A stretch of 64,000 nt of DNA from Aricia agestis (GCF_905147365.1 NC_056415.1:16324001-16388000); one strand, 5' to 3'. Counted from the first letter of the stretch, positions 21,317-33,229 are shown. Made by a program: numbers and translations. The notes: a model not told the origin generated them from the sequence alone.

Positions 21317-22799
21317 AGTACATTTCAATAGACTCAAGTATCAAGACTACTCGCACGGTGGCGTCACGTAGCCCACTTCCTGCGTGGGACCTTCGTGCTC
21401 ATGATGACTTCCACATCCTTACTGCTTCAGCTATTAAATGTGCAGGGTGGTAAATGGGCTGACGGATTACCTGATCCTAACAATAACCTACAATATTATT
21501 GACAGAATCTGACCACAAGTATAATAACACTAATATTATAATGGCAAAAGATTATGTTTATATTGTGTATTTCTGAAACATCACGCAAAATCTATATCTA
21601 AATTTATTTTGCACAAGACAGCCCATATTAGCATCAATATTCGAAATATAAGTATCAAGACATTAATCAGTAAAAACACAGCTCCCGGCTTCTGCACCTG
21701 GGTGTATGAGCATTGTATTTATAATATTATGACAGTAAACAGTGCGAACGCACATTAATAACAAATCAAGAGATTAGAGTTCCCCCTACCGGAGGAAAAC
21801 CCATGAAAAAATTCCTCTTAGGGTCAGTTAACATCTAATAATAACCTTTATTCCAATTAATACGGGATCGGAAATATTTATGGATATCTTAGGGTCCGTT
21901 CATATTGCGACCAGAGAAGGCGATGCGATGGGATGCATCTTTAAATGTTTTTAATTGCCACACTCAGAGACGAACATTAATTACTTAACTTTAATTAAAT
22001 GAAGATCCGCTTCATTTAATTGAACTTTAATCATCATTAAATATCTCGGTGAACGAACGTGAGTCTATTAATTCTAGTTTATCTATTGTAATCCCTATTT
22101 GTTTTATAAATAAATGTTACAGAACCATCTCCTAACAATATTTTATCTCGCTGTTTATAATTTTGTCACTTCGATTTCAATAATCGCTGATAGAATTTTA
22201 AAGATTATTGTAACGAAATCTTCATTTCTAAAAAGTGTGAAAAAAGTTATTTTTTATCGCTGAATAGTTTAATTTCCAACCTAACTACATTGTTACAAGA
22301 TTCAAATTTGAATAGCTCCCCTCGGGTGCTGCGAAGAATATATCTAGATATATTTATTCAAATTTATTACAATCAGTCAAAGATAAGTAGCAGTTCACAC
22401 TTTACAATGCAATTTTAATATATTAAAGTTAAGTGCGCATACGTTTATTATTACGTAATGATACTGATATTATGAGTGGTTTTGAGCAGATGTTTTAAAG
22501 TAATGTAAATTATAACGCAACAGCCACTTTTTAACGTCATATTAAATACGCGAGCGGAAAACTTTGGATCCCTTTTGACGAAAAATGCGAAAACGTAGGT
22601 ATAGTTTATATGGCGAAGGAGTGCATTTTGACTAGAATTAGTAGAATTTTGGTTGTTAGGTTAGTCACGAAATTTTTTCCATACTTATAAGAAAAACTAT
22701 TATAGAGTTCAAGTAATATTTCATTAGAATGCTCATGGTTCCGTTGATGGACGTAATAATGTAAGATATTATGTAATATATATTCTGCATATTACATAT
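21317..22799. other. Non-coding, no gene seen
   Basis: 1.5 kb of AT-rich sequence without recognisable repeat ends or coding signal. Confidence 0.55.
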
Positions 22800-23125
22800 A
22801 ATTTTAACACTTTAAGTCCGTTAAGTCACTTGACTTAACGGACGATGTTCGTAATTCGTAATTCGTTCGTTCGTTCGTAATTCGTAAGTCACTTGACTTA
22901 ACGGACGTTGTTCGTAGAGTCCACATCCTGAGGATGCTCCGGTGTTGGGGCGAAACGCGCGTCGAGGTTTTCAACCTGCATGGTGGTGAGGGGCCTTGCA
23001 CGGATTTGCCAACATTATTGCTTGTGTGGTGGTGGTGTTTGCAAGTTCTTGCATGCGAGTGTACGCATAGGCAGTGTGGGAGGAGGGAGGTGCTGTACGC
23101 ATGCCTATGCGTACACTCACTCATT
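22800..23125. repeat. Interspersed repeat with TTCG tract and hairpin
   Basis: The palindrome CCGTTAAGTCACTTGACTTAACGG (24 bp, 22818-22841) is followed by an ATTCG/TTCG tract and a second copy of AAGTCACTTGACTTAACGGA. Then comes GGGGCGAAACGCGCGTCGAGG-type sequence. GAGTGTACGCATAGGCA (23057-23073) pairs exactly with 23102-23118. Open frames on both strands are by-products of composition. Confidence 0.6.
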
Positions 23126-24175
23126 TACTTAAAGGTGGACTTTGTTTTCGCGGAATATTGCTAAAAATAATAACAAACTAAATTTAAACTATGGATTTCC
23201 GCAAAGTAACGCCTGATACCATTAACTATTTAAAATATATTATAATTATATTGAAATTTTATAAAATTTCAATATAAGAATTGAAATTAAAATTTAAAGA
23301 TTGTCACACGACTCCTTTCTCGTTAAGTCTTACGAGAATGGTACAAGCCAAATTCCATAAAAATCGGTACTACTTAAGACTATTGTCTATTCGATGCTAA
23401 GAAATATATTGTAGTATAGAATATTATGTAGCCACGATCAGTATTGAAAACAAAAACCACAAAGAATAGTCTCACTTGGCGACGTTTTGTGTATTTTGAA
23501 TACAATAGTAATAAAAGTCTGTGTGTGTACAAATTGTGCGCACACACTTTTATTTGTTTTGCAAAACTTTGCCAAGAACCAAGATTGTTCATATAGGTGA
23601 AGTATACGACAAAATAGGTAGGTTCAAAGGGAGAATGGTTAAAATCTTATTAGATGTATTTTAATGTTTGTCACTTTTAAAGGTAGGACCTACATTTTTT
23701 GGTTAGGTTATGCGAAGGCCCGACTAATAACGACCTAACCAAATAACGTAGGTCTCACATCTGGTTGTGCTCAGTTCTATCGTACCTGCTACTCTGCCTT
23801 AAATGAGATTAGCACCATGGGGCTTAGAGGGATGCCACTACGCCAGGGGAGTCCTACATACCCCGGCTGATATCCCCAATTCGCCGGAGATGATTTTATA
23901 AAGTATTTCCCTAGATAAAAAAAGTTCCCACATCTGCATATGAACCAAATTTTTGAATAGGTTAAAGATTGCCAAGGATGCTGGCGTATCATGCAACAAG
24001 CGTAAGCTAAGTTTATCGTATCTCCCATTGCTTCAGTAACTTTTGAGAGAAATAAACTTACAATATTAATATTGAGCTGTTATCATAATTTCATTAAACT
24101 ATAATTAAAGGTATTAACTTAATATTTGATTGAATTAAATATGGTACAGAATATATTTAAGGGTCAGTACAATCC
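23126..24175. other. Non-coding; perfect 15-bp-arm palindrome at 23246-23277
   Basis: TTATATTGAAATTTT, AT, then its exact complement. The rest is AT-rich and featureless. Confidence 0.55.
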
Positions 24176-24320
24176 ACACGGAACCCTGAAATTGTTATTG
24201 TGGGCGCGGGCTAGACGACAACGTGACCAACGTGACGCGTGATTGACACCTCGAATAATGCATACATCGCGCGGCCGCGGGTAAACAATATGCAAATGCC
24301 TGAGAAAGTCCCGCGATGTA
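24176..24320 (+). promoter_or_regulatory. GC-rich island with forkhead and POU octamer motifs
   Basis: Within GCGCGGCCGCGG-type sequence, GTAAACA (24281-24287, forkhead consensus) lies 2 bp from a perfect octamer ATGCAAAT (24290-24297). The AACAAT between them is also a SOX-type core on the other strand. It is a candidate enhancer because the nearest gene encodes a POU protein, but it is 28.6 kb away and no function is shown by sequence alone. Confidence 0.35.
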
Positions 24321-24752
24321 TTCCGTAGGTATTTTAACCCTCAAAAACCTACTAAAAATCTGACTGAGATGTATCCAGCGACTCTATTGCCACTAGAATA
24401 GAATAGAAATAAAATAGAAATAATTTATTTGCTGAAATAAGGTACAATATGATGTTATAAGTAAGTAGGTGATCTAGCTTTTTTAATAATATACCTTTAT
24501 AGCTGGAAATTGGAATCAGATAAGACTTTTATGTATCAGAGGGTACAAAAAATGTACAGAAAAACATAACAGTCGAGTAAGAAAAGATATATAATAAGTT
24601 GTCTGAGTTACTGTCTATTCTGGCACAATAAAATGTTAGTTTCGGTTGCCTTGGATAAAGGAAAAAGAAAAAGAGGAAAATTATCTCCATTTCATTTTCC
24701 GCTTCAAAGTTCTCTGTTGATCTGTTTGCTGAGTTTTGGCGTCAATCATGGC

Positions 24753-24985
24753 CAATCACAAAATTGTAGGATTTGTTAAAAGCTCGGCGGGGCTAAAATG
24801 GTCACATTTAGCAATTCCTCTCAATCAATTCAGCAAATGTATTGTCAAAACTGTCAAACTGACAAATGTCAAATCCGTACGAATTACTACTTAGATATGA
24901 ATTGCAACCAGAGTTGCATTTTGCGATTTAAAAAAAATGAATCATATTATGATTCTCCAAAGCGACCATTTTAGCCCCGCTGTGC
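24753..24985. mobile_element. MITE (GGGGCTAAAATGGTC ends)
   Basis: GCGGGGCTAAAATGGTC near 24756 is inverted at the right end as GACCATTTTAGCCCCGC (24965-24981). The interior carries TGACAAATGTCAAA and AATTCCTCTCAATC. No transposase. Confidence 0.8.
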
Positions 24986-25104
24986 TCCACAAATTAAACT
25001 TAATAAAACTCTAACTAAAATGCCGCCAAGACAGTGTAATGCCAGTCTTTCCACTCCTTCAATAGCGGGCTTAGGGCGATGGTAATCGCTTTCCATCCGG
25101 AGAT

Positions 25105-25345
25105 CTGCAGACCTAAAATGGTCACCAAGTGCAATTATTCCTCTCAAATCAATTCAGAAAATGAATTGAATGCGAATTACTAAACATATACTAAGTACTT
25201 ATTATGAATTGCACGCAAAGTGACCATTTTGCGATAAAAAAAGAATCATATTATTATGATCATTATTCATTACATAATATGTAATGAATAATGATCATAA
25301 TAGATGAGAATCATAATATTATGATTCTCCAAAGTGGCTATTGTA
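25105..25345. mobile_element. Diverged second copy of the same MITE, with hairpin insert
   Basis: CCTAAAATGGTCACCAAGTG, AATTATTCCTCTCAAATCAA and GAATCATA...CTCCAAAGTGGC align with 24753-24985. An extra palindrome TTCATTACATAATATGTAAT interrupts it at about 25265. Confidence 0.65.
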
Positions 25346-26084
25346 GATCCGCCGTTCTTGTTGATCTTGTTTACTCAACAAAACTACCTATAAGAACCTT
25401 AATATTACATGCTAAAATCATTACCCTTCTTCCACCGCAGTCAAGCAAACCTATTCTGGGATTATTCGATTCCCAGGCACTTGTGATTCCTGGCGTCTCC
25501 GTTCTCCGAGCGCGCATTGTGATTCAGCGCGCGCGCCGCCCGGCCCGCGTTAGAAACGCTCTACGTGCGCACCGTGCGTGCTCCTACGTACCCCAAATGG
25601 TTATTGTCTTGATAAATAAGTATATATGTAGTATTACTGCGTATAACAAAGACGATGGACAGTAAGTATTGCTTATAACAAAGCCAGCAAGACGCCAGAA
25701 GAAAATACCGAACTTTACATCTTTTCATTCATATATTTTACATCTGCTTATTTATATAGGCTCCTTCCAACCGCGGTAGCATAATATATACGGTTCCTGT
25801 ATATTATATTATGTAGTATTACTGCGTATAAAGACAGACGGTAAGGATATAACAAAGCCAAACAGTAAAATATATTAGAGAACTTGGTAACATCTCCCAA
25901 TTCACAAAGACTTCTTTTAACCACGGCAACATGCACGGTTCTTGCAGTATAATATATTTAAGCTGCTTACACGGTAAAATGCATGGTTTCTGTCATATTT
26001 TTGTAAGCCAGAATCAACGAACAGTTTGTATGAAAGATGATAAAAGCAGTTCTTCTAATTAAATATTGATGTCTAGCTTCCGTC
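25346..26084. other. Non-coding; GC island and a degenerate direct repeat
   Basis: 25480-25595 is CpG-rich (CGAGCGCGCATTGTGATTC, GCGCGCGCGCCGCCCGGCCC). TAGTATTACTGCGTATAA occurs at 25628 and again at 25815 with similar flanks, indicating an old tandem duplication of about 187 bp. The 124-codon frame over the island shows no domain. Confidence 0.45.
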
Positions 26085-26262
26085 CTCCTTAAACTAACTT
26101 TTTCACCATCTATCAGATAAATTAATCCATAGGCAGACGGCGGACTTACTTTATGTAGTAGGATTATGTCAATTGTCAAGTGATGAAGTCAATGTTATGT
26201 TGTCATCTCTTGGCTAGCCTTGGCGAAGCTCCTATGCATTAACTTCTCTCATAGTACTTTCC
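26085..26262. mobile_element. MITE (GTACTATNAGAGAA family)
   Basis: Left end with CATAGGCAGACGGCGGACTT, right end TTAACTTCTCTCATAGTAC; the ends are inverted relative to each other as in 38123-38278. Confidence 0.65.
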
Positions 26263-26859
26263 CACATTAAATCACCACTGGTAGACGTGTATAAAAATAG
26301 ACGGATGAATTTATCAGAAATGGAAGCTTTTAAGCGCCTCATATGATATTTAAATGTTATATATGTTTAAAGCCATTATAGTTTAAACAAAAGGAAATAC
26401 TTGTGGACATCAACGATGGCATACGTGATCCTCATACAGAGCGATACTCATAACAGTACTGTTGAACCAGGAAAGTATATGTACAGTCTGTTCAGAACCA
26501 TATTACCCCTGTGAAAACCCTTATATCAATGAAATAAGGACCGAAATCCTATGTGAAATGACTTTAGACGTGTAGTATAAAATCTAAGCACACAGTAGCC
26601 AAGTCTTGAAAACCGCCTTAATAAATATGTTTGCTACGTTGTAGTGGCAAGATATAATTGGTCTAAAAAATATGCCGAATATAAAAGAAACTTGTGCACA
26701 TCAGAAGGATTTGAAATCATAACCAAATATATAAGTTTCAATGTTAGGTGATGGGACTGAACCATCTTGTCCTCTCGGTCTTTTTCTGTAGTCTTCTTAA
26801 TGGAAAATATTATCGATAGCTTAATAGCGAGTTGTGAGTTTTAACTTAGAAACTTTAGA
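26263..26859. other. Non-coding, no gene seen
   Basis: Nothing recognised. Confidence 0.55.
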
Positions 26860-27178
26860 CGTGGGAATGCCATGCTTCGGCACGAATGGGCCGGCTCGAC
26901 CGGAGAAATACCACGTTCTCACAGAAAACCGGCGTGAAACAGCGCTTGCGCTGTGTTTCGCCGAGTGAGTGAGTTTACCGGAGGCCCAATCCCCTACCCT
27001 ATTCCCTTCCCTACCCTCCTTTTCCCATCCACACCCTCCCCTATTACCCTATTTCCTCTTAAAAGGCTGGCAACGCACCTGCAGCTCTTCTGAAGCTGCG
27101 AGTGTCCATGATCGACGGAATTTGCATTCCATCAGGTGACCCGTTTGCTCGTTTGCTCCCTTATTTCATAAAAAAAAG
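26860..27178 (+). mobile_element. SINE-like element, full length
   Basis: ACGTGGGAATGCCATGCTTC head to a short poly(A). Internally it is close to its neighbour at 27261-27590, but the pyrimidine tract length differs. Confidence 0.85.
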
Positions 27179-27248
27179 AAACAGATCTACGATTGGAGCG
27201 ACTTCTGCTTTAGAACTAATAACGACAGAGGAATATCAATACTAAGCA

Positions 27249-27602
27249 ACAACTTAGTATACGTGGGAGAGCCATGCTTCGGCACGAATGGGCCGGCTCG
27301 ACCGGAGAAATACCACGTTCTCACAGAAAACCGGCGTGAAACGGCGCTTGCGCTGTGTTTCGCTGAGTGAGTGAGTTTACTGGAGGCCCAATTCCCTTTC
27401 CTATCCTCCCCTATTCCTTTCTCTTCACATCCCTACCCTCTCCTATTACCCTATTCCCTCTTAAAAGGCCGGCAACGCACCTGCAGCTCTTCTGATGCTG
27501 CGAGTGTCCATGGGCGACGGAAGTTGCTTTCCATCAGGTGACCCGTTTGCTCGTTTGCCCCCTTTTTTCATAAAAAAAAACAAAAAAAAAACAACTCAGT
27601 AT
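27249..27602 (+). mobile_element. SINE-like element, full length with TSD
   Basis: The body 27261-27590 is flanked by ACAACTTAGTAT (27249-27260) and ACAACTCAGTAT (27591-27602), an 11/12 direct repeat following a poly(A). This is the clearest evidence here that the family moves by LINE-type retroposition. Confidence 0.88.
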
Positions 27603-28097
27603 TAAGATACCTTTGTCGTTATTACTTGCTTCATGATTGATTATTTCAGATCAAAAGAATAAAGACCCTTTGGAACTTCATCTTTTAAAAAATGAATTTC
27701 TAAGTCCCTTACCACATTTCTGTCAAGTTACAATTGTTGATTTCAATGATTTTGAAACGTAGACCTTACTATGACCAATAGGTATGTTGATTTAATCTCA
27801 GCTGTTGATTGAAAAGTTCTAAGATAATTTATGTATTTTCGGCAAAACCAAAGACGTTCATTTTGACTTTTCGACATCTCACGTTCTAAGACCCATAGGT
27901 ATAGTGGGGCAGCAGACGTCACTGGAATAGAATTTGCATGTGCTGGCGCCAGCACGATGGCAGATAGCGACGTGACGCGGCGGCACACATCAGATTGTAA
28001 AATTTAATAAGGAGTAAGTGCTTTTTACTAAAGGAATTTTGTTTATTTTCTTCATAAATGTAATGTTGTATAAAAATATAAGAAGAACTTGAGATGA
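27603..28097. other. Non-coding; one octamer at 27932-27939
   Basis: ATTTGCAT is an inverted POU octamer. CTGGCGCCAG palindrome near 27943. No gene seen. Confidence 0.45.
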
Positions 28098-28298
28098 CGT
28101 CTGCAACTCCGTTGCGCCAAAATTTGTTTATTGTGTGGGAACCGTACATTTTCCCGGGGTAGAAGTATCTTATTTCCTTACCCGGGACTCAAAGTATCTC
28201 CATACCAAATATCAGCAAAATCGGTTCAGCGGTTGGGGCGTGAAGAGGTAGCTGTTAGACAGACACACTTTCGCATTTTTGATATTAGTATGGATATG
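28098..28298 (+). repeat. ACTAG...TTAGTA retroposon copy
   Basis: Contains CTGCAACTCCGTTGCGCC, GGAACCGTACATTTTCCCGG, ATCGGTTCAGCGGTTGGGGC and the tail CTTTCGCATTTTTGATATTA. Confidence 0.7.
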
Positions 28299-30294
28299 GA
28301 GGTATGGATGTTACCACTATCCTTTCAAGATTTGCATTACAAATAAACGTTCATAAGTTGCACTATAAATAGGCTTTGATTGAGACTACTGTCTTTTGTC
28401 CGTTATTACCGGATAGGATAACGGATAGGACAGGGTCCTCGTTATTGAAGGCATCCGGTTCTGTAAATTAGCAATAGCTATAATTTTAGCATTTCAGCAA
28501 AGATGCTGTTACTATCAACTTAGCACGATAGATTGTTAACACCTCCATCGTGGGTATCGCAGACACAATTTAGATTTTACACCAGTTATTTTTATCTGTT
28601 GTAGCATAAAATCCCTTTATGCCAAAAATATCACTTAGATCTCTCTGGTTCTAATGTCGTCGTTTGTCATAAATCTGTTTTTGTGGTGCGCATGCGCAGT
28701 TTCGGGAGCTGTCCGCGCCTCGCATTCCGCTGTTCTTGCGGTCAAGATTTAGGGCCCGTATGCGCTCGGATTTGGTAATGCCCACTATAGTACTCTTAAT
28801 TTTAAATTTTCTCATAACAATGGTGGTGTTTTTGTTTTGGTGTTTTCGATAGGGTTTAGTTTTAATGAAGTAAAATGACTTATTGCGTTTGACTTTTTTC
28901 GTTGTTTAGTTTTGTAATTTGAAGTTACATGCATGGTACTAACTATTTTTTACTTGTTCGTTGAATTTTGATTTGTAAAGATTTTGCGCAGAACGATTAA
29001 CATATCCAATGAGAATCTAATGTGATTAAATAATTTGAATTCGCTCAACCTTTAGGAATTTAGTTCAATTAATATTTATAACATGTCTAAATTCTAAAGT
29101 TAATAACTCATTCGACATCGTAAGCAAAAACTGAAGGGATCAAATACATAAGATAAGATGATACAGTTTTGTTCTTGTTGGTTGATGCCCCTTATTATCA
29201 ACACTATTGTTTAGACTTTAAAGATTAGACTAATAAGAAACTGATCTTCAAAATGTGAAAATGTGTCTGTCTGATTTTAATAAAATTTTGTAGGAAAATA
29301 CTTTGTCTTGCCAAAGGACGCTGTATTTTGTAACGCTGATGGGTAACCTTTATATAAAATAAATATACACTACAATATAGAAGTTCGATAAAGGAATTTC
29401 ATAACTAAGTAACACAGAAACATATAGTGGTATAATATTAAAATACTAACTGAAGTACCTTCAATATTTTTTACTGTGACACATAACCCTACAAAACAAA
29501 AAAGGTTTCAACAGGATATGTTGTATCCGCCATTTATCCTTAAGCCATAAATGGTGAGGTTATAAACAGTCACCTGCGACTGTACTAAGATGGATCTAGG
29601 TTTCCTTAGTACCTACACCACCTTTTACCTATAGTTTCTTCTTGTTAAGTTTACAGGGGATCATCATCAAAAATGACTTCGGTATAAACAGGTTTAAAGA
29701 TTTAGTAAGTATTCATCAGCAGAAATGACTATAGACCTGGTTTAAATATGTTAGTAACAGTTTTTTGTAAAGTTACAAAGAGGATTGAGGAATTGCGGCC
29801 TTTTGTTGGTTGAGGCGGGATTATAACACAAATATGTTATTTTTATATAACTTATTAAAAATATATATAATACTTAAATATTAAAGATAATGAAATAAAA
29901 AAAGAGACATGGCCACATGGGGAACGATGAAACATAACCAACAATATTTATTATGAACTATCGTTTTCCTTTATATTAAAAACATTTTATTTTAAATTAA
30001 TAAAAACTACAACTTTCTTGTTTTTAGCCGACTATTTTTAGCGAAGAGCTATTAAGCTTTGGCCAGACATTTTTCCACTGGCAACCCTCATCCTGTATAA
30101 TAATAGCAGCTTGTATTGTCCGGCAATAATTAAGAGCATAAATAAAGTATGACGGCCTCCATGTCGCGCCGCAAAACGAAGAGTCGCAAATATTATTTTT
30201 TTAATAGCATAATTACCGTGGCGATGCAGCGCGTACCGCCTCAGGGCAGAGGTGGGTTCCACTTGGGACTTGAGTCTTTTCGTTAAGTCAAAAT
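28299..30294. other. Non-coding; POU-dimer-like site and GC island
   Basis: ATTTGCATTACAAAT (28330-28344) is a 14/15 match to the PORE dimer element read on the minus strand. 28675-28755 is GC-rich with GCGCATGCGCA (NRF1/Ewg-type). No coding signal in about 2 kb. Regulatory meaning is inferred. Confidence 0.4.
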
Positions 30295-30472
30295 TCATTT
30301 ATCGCGAGGAATCCATACATTTTCCGGGAAAAAAGTATCCTACATCCTTTCCCGGGACTAAAACTATCTCCAAACCAAATTTTAGGTAAATCGATTGAGT
30401 GGTTTGGGCATGAATAATTAACAGACAAACCGATAGACATACTTTCGCATTTATAATATTACTATTATTATG
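30295..30472 (+). repeat. ACTAG...TTAGTA retroposon copy, decayed
   Basis: Carries TCCATACATTTTCCGGGAAA, CCCGGGACTAAAACTATCTC and CATACTTTCGCATTTATAAT. Confidence 0.65.
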
Positions 30473-31435
30473 TTGAGAACATACGTTTGATATTGTTCTT
30501 GATTATCCGTCTGATATTAATTATATCTACAGTCAATCAAACGTATAACAGTAATTTTTAAATAGAAAGCAATCTACACAATAATCATCTTAAACCAACA
30601 CAATGCAACAATTATATTATGAACCAAAGGGAAACAAATTGTTGTATCGTGTTAAGTGCGCAATTTATATTAATTACAGCGCTAAATATTTATACTAATG
30701 TTTATATAATGGACATTATATTGTGGGTATAACAGTATATTTTTTACTGGCGCGAATTTGATGGATAACGATTCTTGTTCATTAAAGTAAGTGATGCATG
30801 ACGGAATAGTGATTGCATTATAAGCAGCTGTTGCATATGCATGCAATTGATTTATGGTCGGTATCTAGTATAATTAAGTGATTGTTGTCTCAGGGTGGAC
30901 TCCGAAAATGGGCATCGTTTGTAACGCCTTTTCTACAAAAAAATATACAAATCATGTTAACACAATCAGCGAGGAATGCACTTTACGACACGATTTTTTA
31001 TCGTCTGCAGAAAACTAGACTCGTTCGTATACGATATTTACATAACTTTATGTCTGTTAAATGAGTCTTAATGAAAGGCATAATGCACACTGATGCTAAG
31101 TAGTCGCAGGCAAAAACGTGGTCTAATTAAATTATTATAAAAAGTTACAATTTGCTTAACTAATTTGCTGTTGCGGCTATAAATAATTTTATTTATTGTT
31201 CAAGTACCTATGCTGTGCAGATGCGAATAAGGCAAAAATAATTTATCGAAGTTTTTCAAAAGTCGCAAGTGGAACAAAGCCGTATCATATAATTTTACTT
31301 TAGAAATACTGTTACATGAAATATGATAAAAATAATAAAGGTCCCACTGATCGGTAGGCTCTTTTATATAATTGTATATAATATGGTGTAAAATACACTA
31401 TATTTTTTAAGCTCTACGTAACATTTATTACTAGA
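30473..31435. other. Non-coding; MORE-like POU motif at 30831-30842
   Basis: TTGCATATGCAT matches 11/12 of the MORE element and extends into the palindrome TTGCATATGCATGCAA. Other GCAT cores lie at 30795 and 30815. No gene seen. Confidence 0.4.
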
Positions 31436-31793
31436 GCCTAGTTCCTAAAATTACTAGGCTGCCCACGATTTCGTGCGAGCAAAGGGGAAAACCCAAAAAA
31501 TCCGTATAAAAATAGCCTATGTCCTTGTACTTAGTTTTTAACCGACTTCCAAAAAACGAGGAGGTAATATATTCGCCTGTGGATATATTTTTTTTTGTAT
31601 GTTCAACGATTGCTCCGCCGTTTGTGAACCGATTTTCGAAATTTTTCTTTATCCTTGCCACTTGCCAGTTGTCTTTTCATTGTTATGAAGCCTATACGAT
31701 GCAGACAAACTAAGAAATTAATATGTTTAACAGAATTAACCGTAATTTTGTTTATTACAAATCAATACTTTACAACAAACGCTTAATTGAATC
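31436..31793 (+). repeat. RTE-like copy plus ACCGACTTCC-family element end
   Basis: 31455-31530 reads CTAGGCTGCCCACGATTTCG with CCTATGTCCTTGTAC. From 31537 the sequence AACCGACTTCCAAAAAACGA continues into the family represented at 10651-11795. Confidence 0.6.
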
Positions 31794-32048
31794 CGGCGTG
31801 AAACAGCGCTTGCGCTGTGTTTCGCCGAGTGAGTGAGTTTACCGGAGGTCCAATCCCCTTCCCTACCCGCCCTTATTTCCTTCCCAACCCTCCCCTATTC
31901 CCTTCCCTATCATCCCCTATTACCCTATTCACTCTTAAAAGGCCGGCAACGCACCTGCAGCTCTTTTGATGCTGCGAGTGTCCATGGGCGACGGAAGTTG
32001 CTTTCCATCAGGTGACCCGTTTGCTCGTTTGCCCCTTATTTCATAAAA
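31794..32048 (+). mobile_element. SINE-like element, 5'-truncated
   Basis: Begins CCGGCGTGAAACAGCGCTTG and runs to the A-run after the LINE-like tail. Confidence 0.83.
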
Positions 32049-33011
32049 AAAGTAAGTAAAGAAGCTGCCGTTTACGCTAAAGTCAGTTTCTGCTTAGTTT
32101 TCAAAATTGTGTTTTTTGTTATTCCGGTTAGATACGCATAAATTTTGTGTTTTGAAGACTTAGTTGAAATAATTTTGAAACTGTATTCTTAAACAGAGGG
32201 CGTTCTTTCAATATACCTACACCACATAATACAATTCTAGAAACCTCTCAAATGTGAAATAAATAAGTATTAGTATAAATATTATACTTTTATTCTATAA
32301 AAAAGTATCAGTTTAAATATTATTACAAAATATTTATTTGTTATAAACACTTTTAAAGTATGTGATGTAAACTTCATTGGAAGTATAAATTGGTTTAATT
32401 TTTTTTAAATCACTTCTATTTATAGATCTGAGGCGTGTCTGTCTGTCCTTCTGTTACATATCTTTCTAAATCGACAAACTGATTTTGGTAAAATTTGGTA
32501 TGGAGCTAAAGACATACGATCAAGGATAAAAGTAATGTTTCCGTAAAATATAAGAGTATACATAATTATATATTCAAATAAAATTTAAAATGTGAATCGT
32601 GAAGTAACAAGTATAATTGATAGACAGACGGACACACTTACAACATAAGATGGACTATTGATTGGCTGTTATTATGATGTCATAAAAACTAATACATGGT
32701 AACTGATGTTATGTAGAGATTGCTGTTTATAATTAAATATGACGTTGATAAGAATGAAAAAGAGTTATCCAACAGTAGCCATTAATTATATTACCTATAA
32801 TAGCAAAATGCAATTGCTGTAATAATGCAATTATAAGAAATATCTAATAATAGGCGTTTCCTGCGGCTCTACGCGCAAAATGAAATCCCACAAGAATTTT
32901 TCCTTGATAAAATGTAGCTGTGACAAAAATATCAATAAGTTAAAGTAGTTTTGAAGTCTACTCAATGCAAACAAGACTTCTGGAAATTATTTTATTTTAT
33001 CTTAAATAAAA
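32049..33011. other. Non-coding; decayed retroposon fragment at about 32425-32660
   Basis: The fragment has GTGTCTGTCTGTCC and TTTGGTATGGAGCTAAAG. The rest is AT-rich without a recognised feature. Confidence 0.45.
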
Positions 33012-33229
33012 AATCGGCCAAGTATGAATCGAACTCGCGCACGTAGGGTTCCGTACCACTATCGAGAAAAAAGAGGCCAAAAAATATACATAATCTGTGA
33101 AAATTTCAAACTTCTAGCTATTACGGTTCTTGAGTTACAGCCTGGAGACGGACAGACGGTCAGACAGACAGACAACGAAGTCTTAGTAATAGGGTCCCGT
33201 TTTTACTCTTTGGGTACGGAACCCTAATT
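33012..33229 (+). repeat. Interspersed repeat, AGGGTTCCGTA...TACGGAACCCTAA
   Basis: Starts ATCGGCCAAGTATGAATCGA, has an AGGGTTCCGTACC near 33045 and ends GGGTACGGAACCCTAA near 33228, giving inverted inner ends. Relative of 9455-9612. An open frame of 67 codons crosses it but encodes nothing recognisable. Confidence 0.75.

Noticed and set aside
25291..25665. 124-codon ORF as a host gene
   Set aside because: It starts in a MITE and runs through a CpG-rich island; no domain, no convincing start context, no neighbouring exon.
31833..32015. ORFs in SINE-like copies (also 9961-10167, 48325-48570, 63461-63697)
   Set aside because: Frames through the CCCTA-rich tract and LINE-like tail; differences between copies are not codon-structured.
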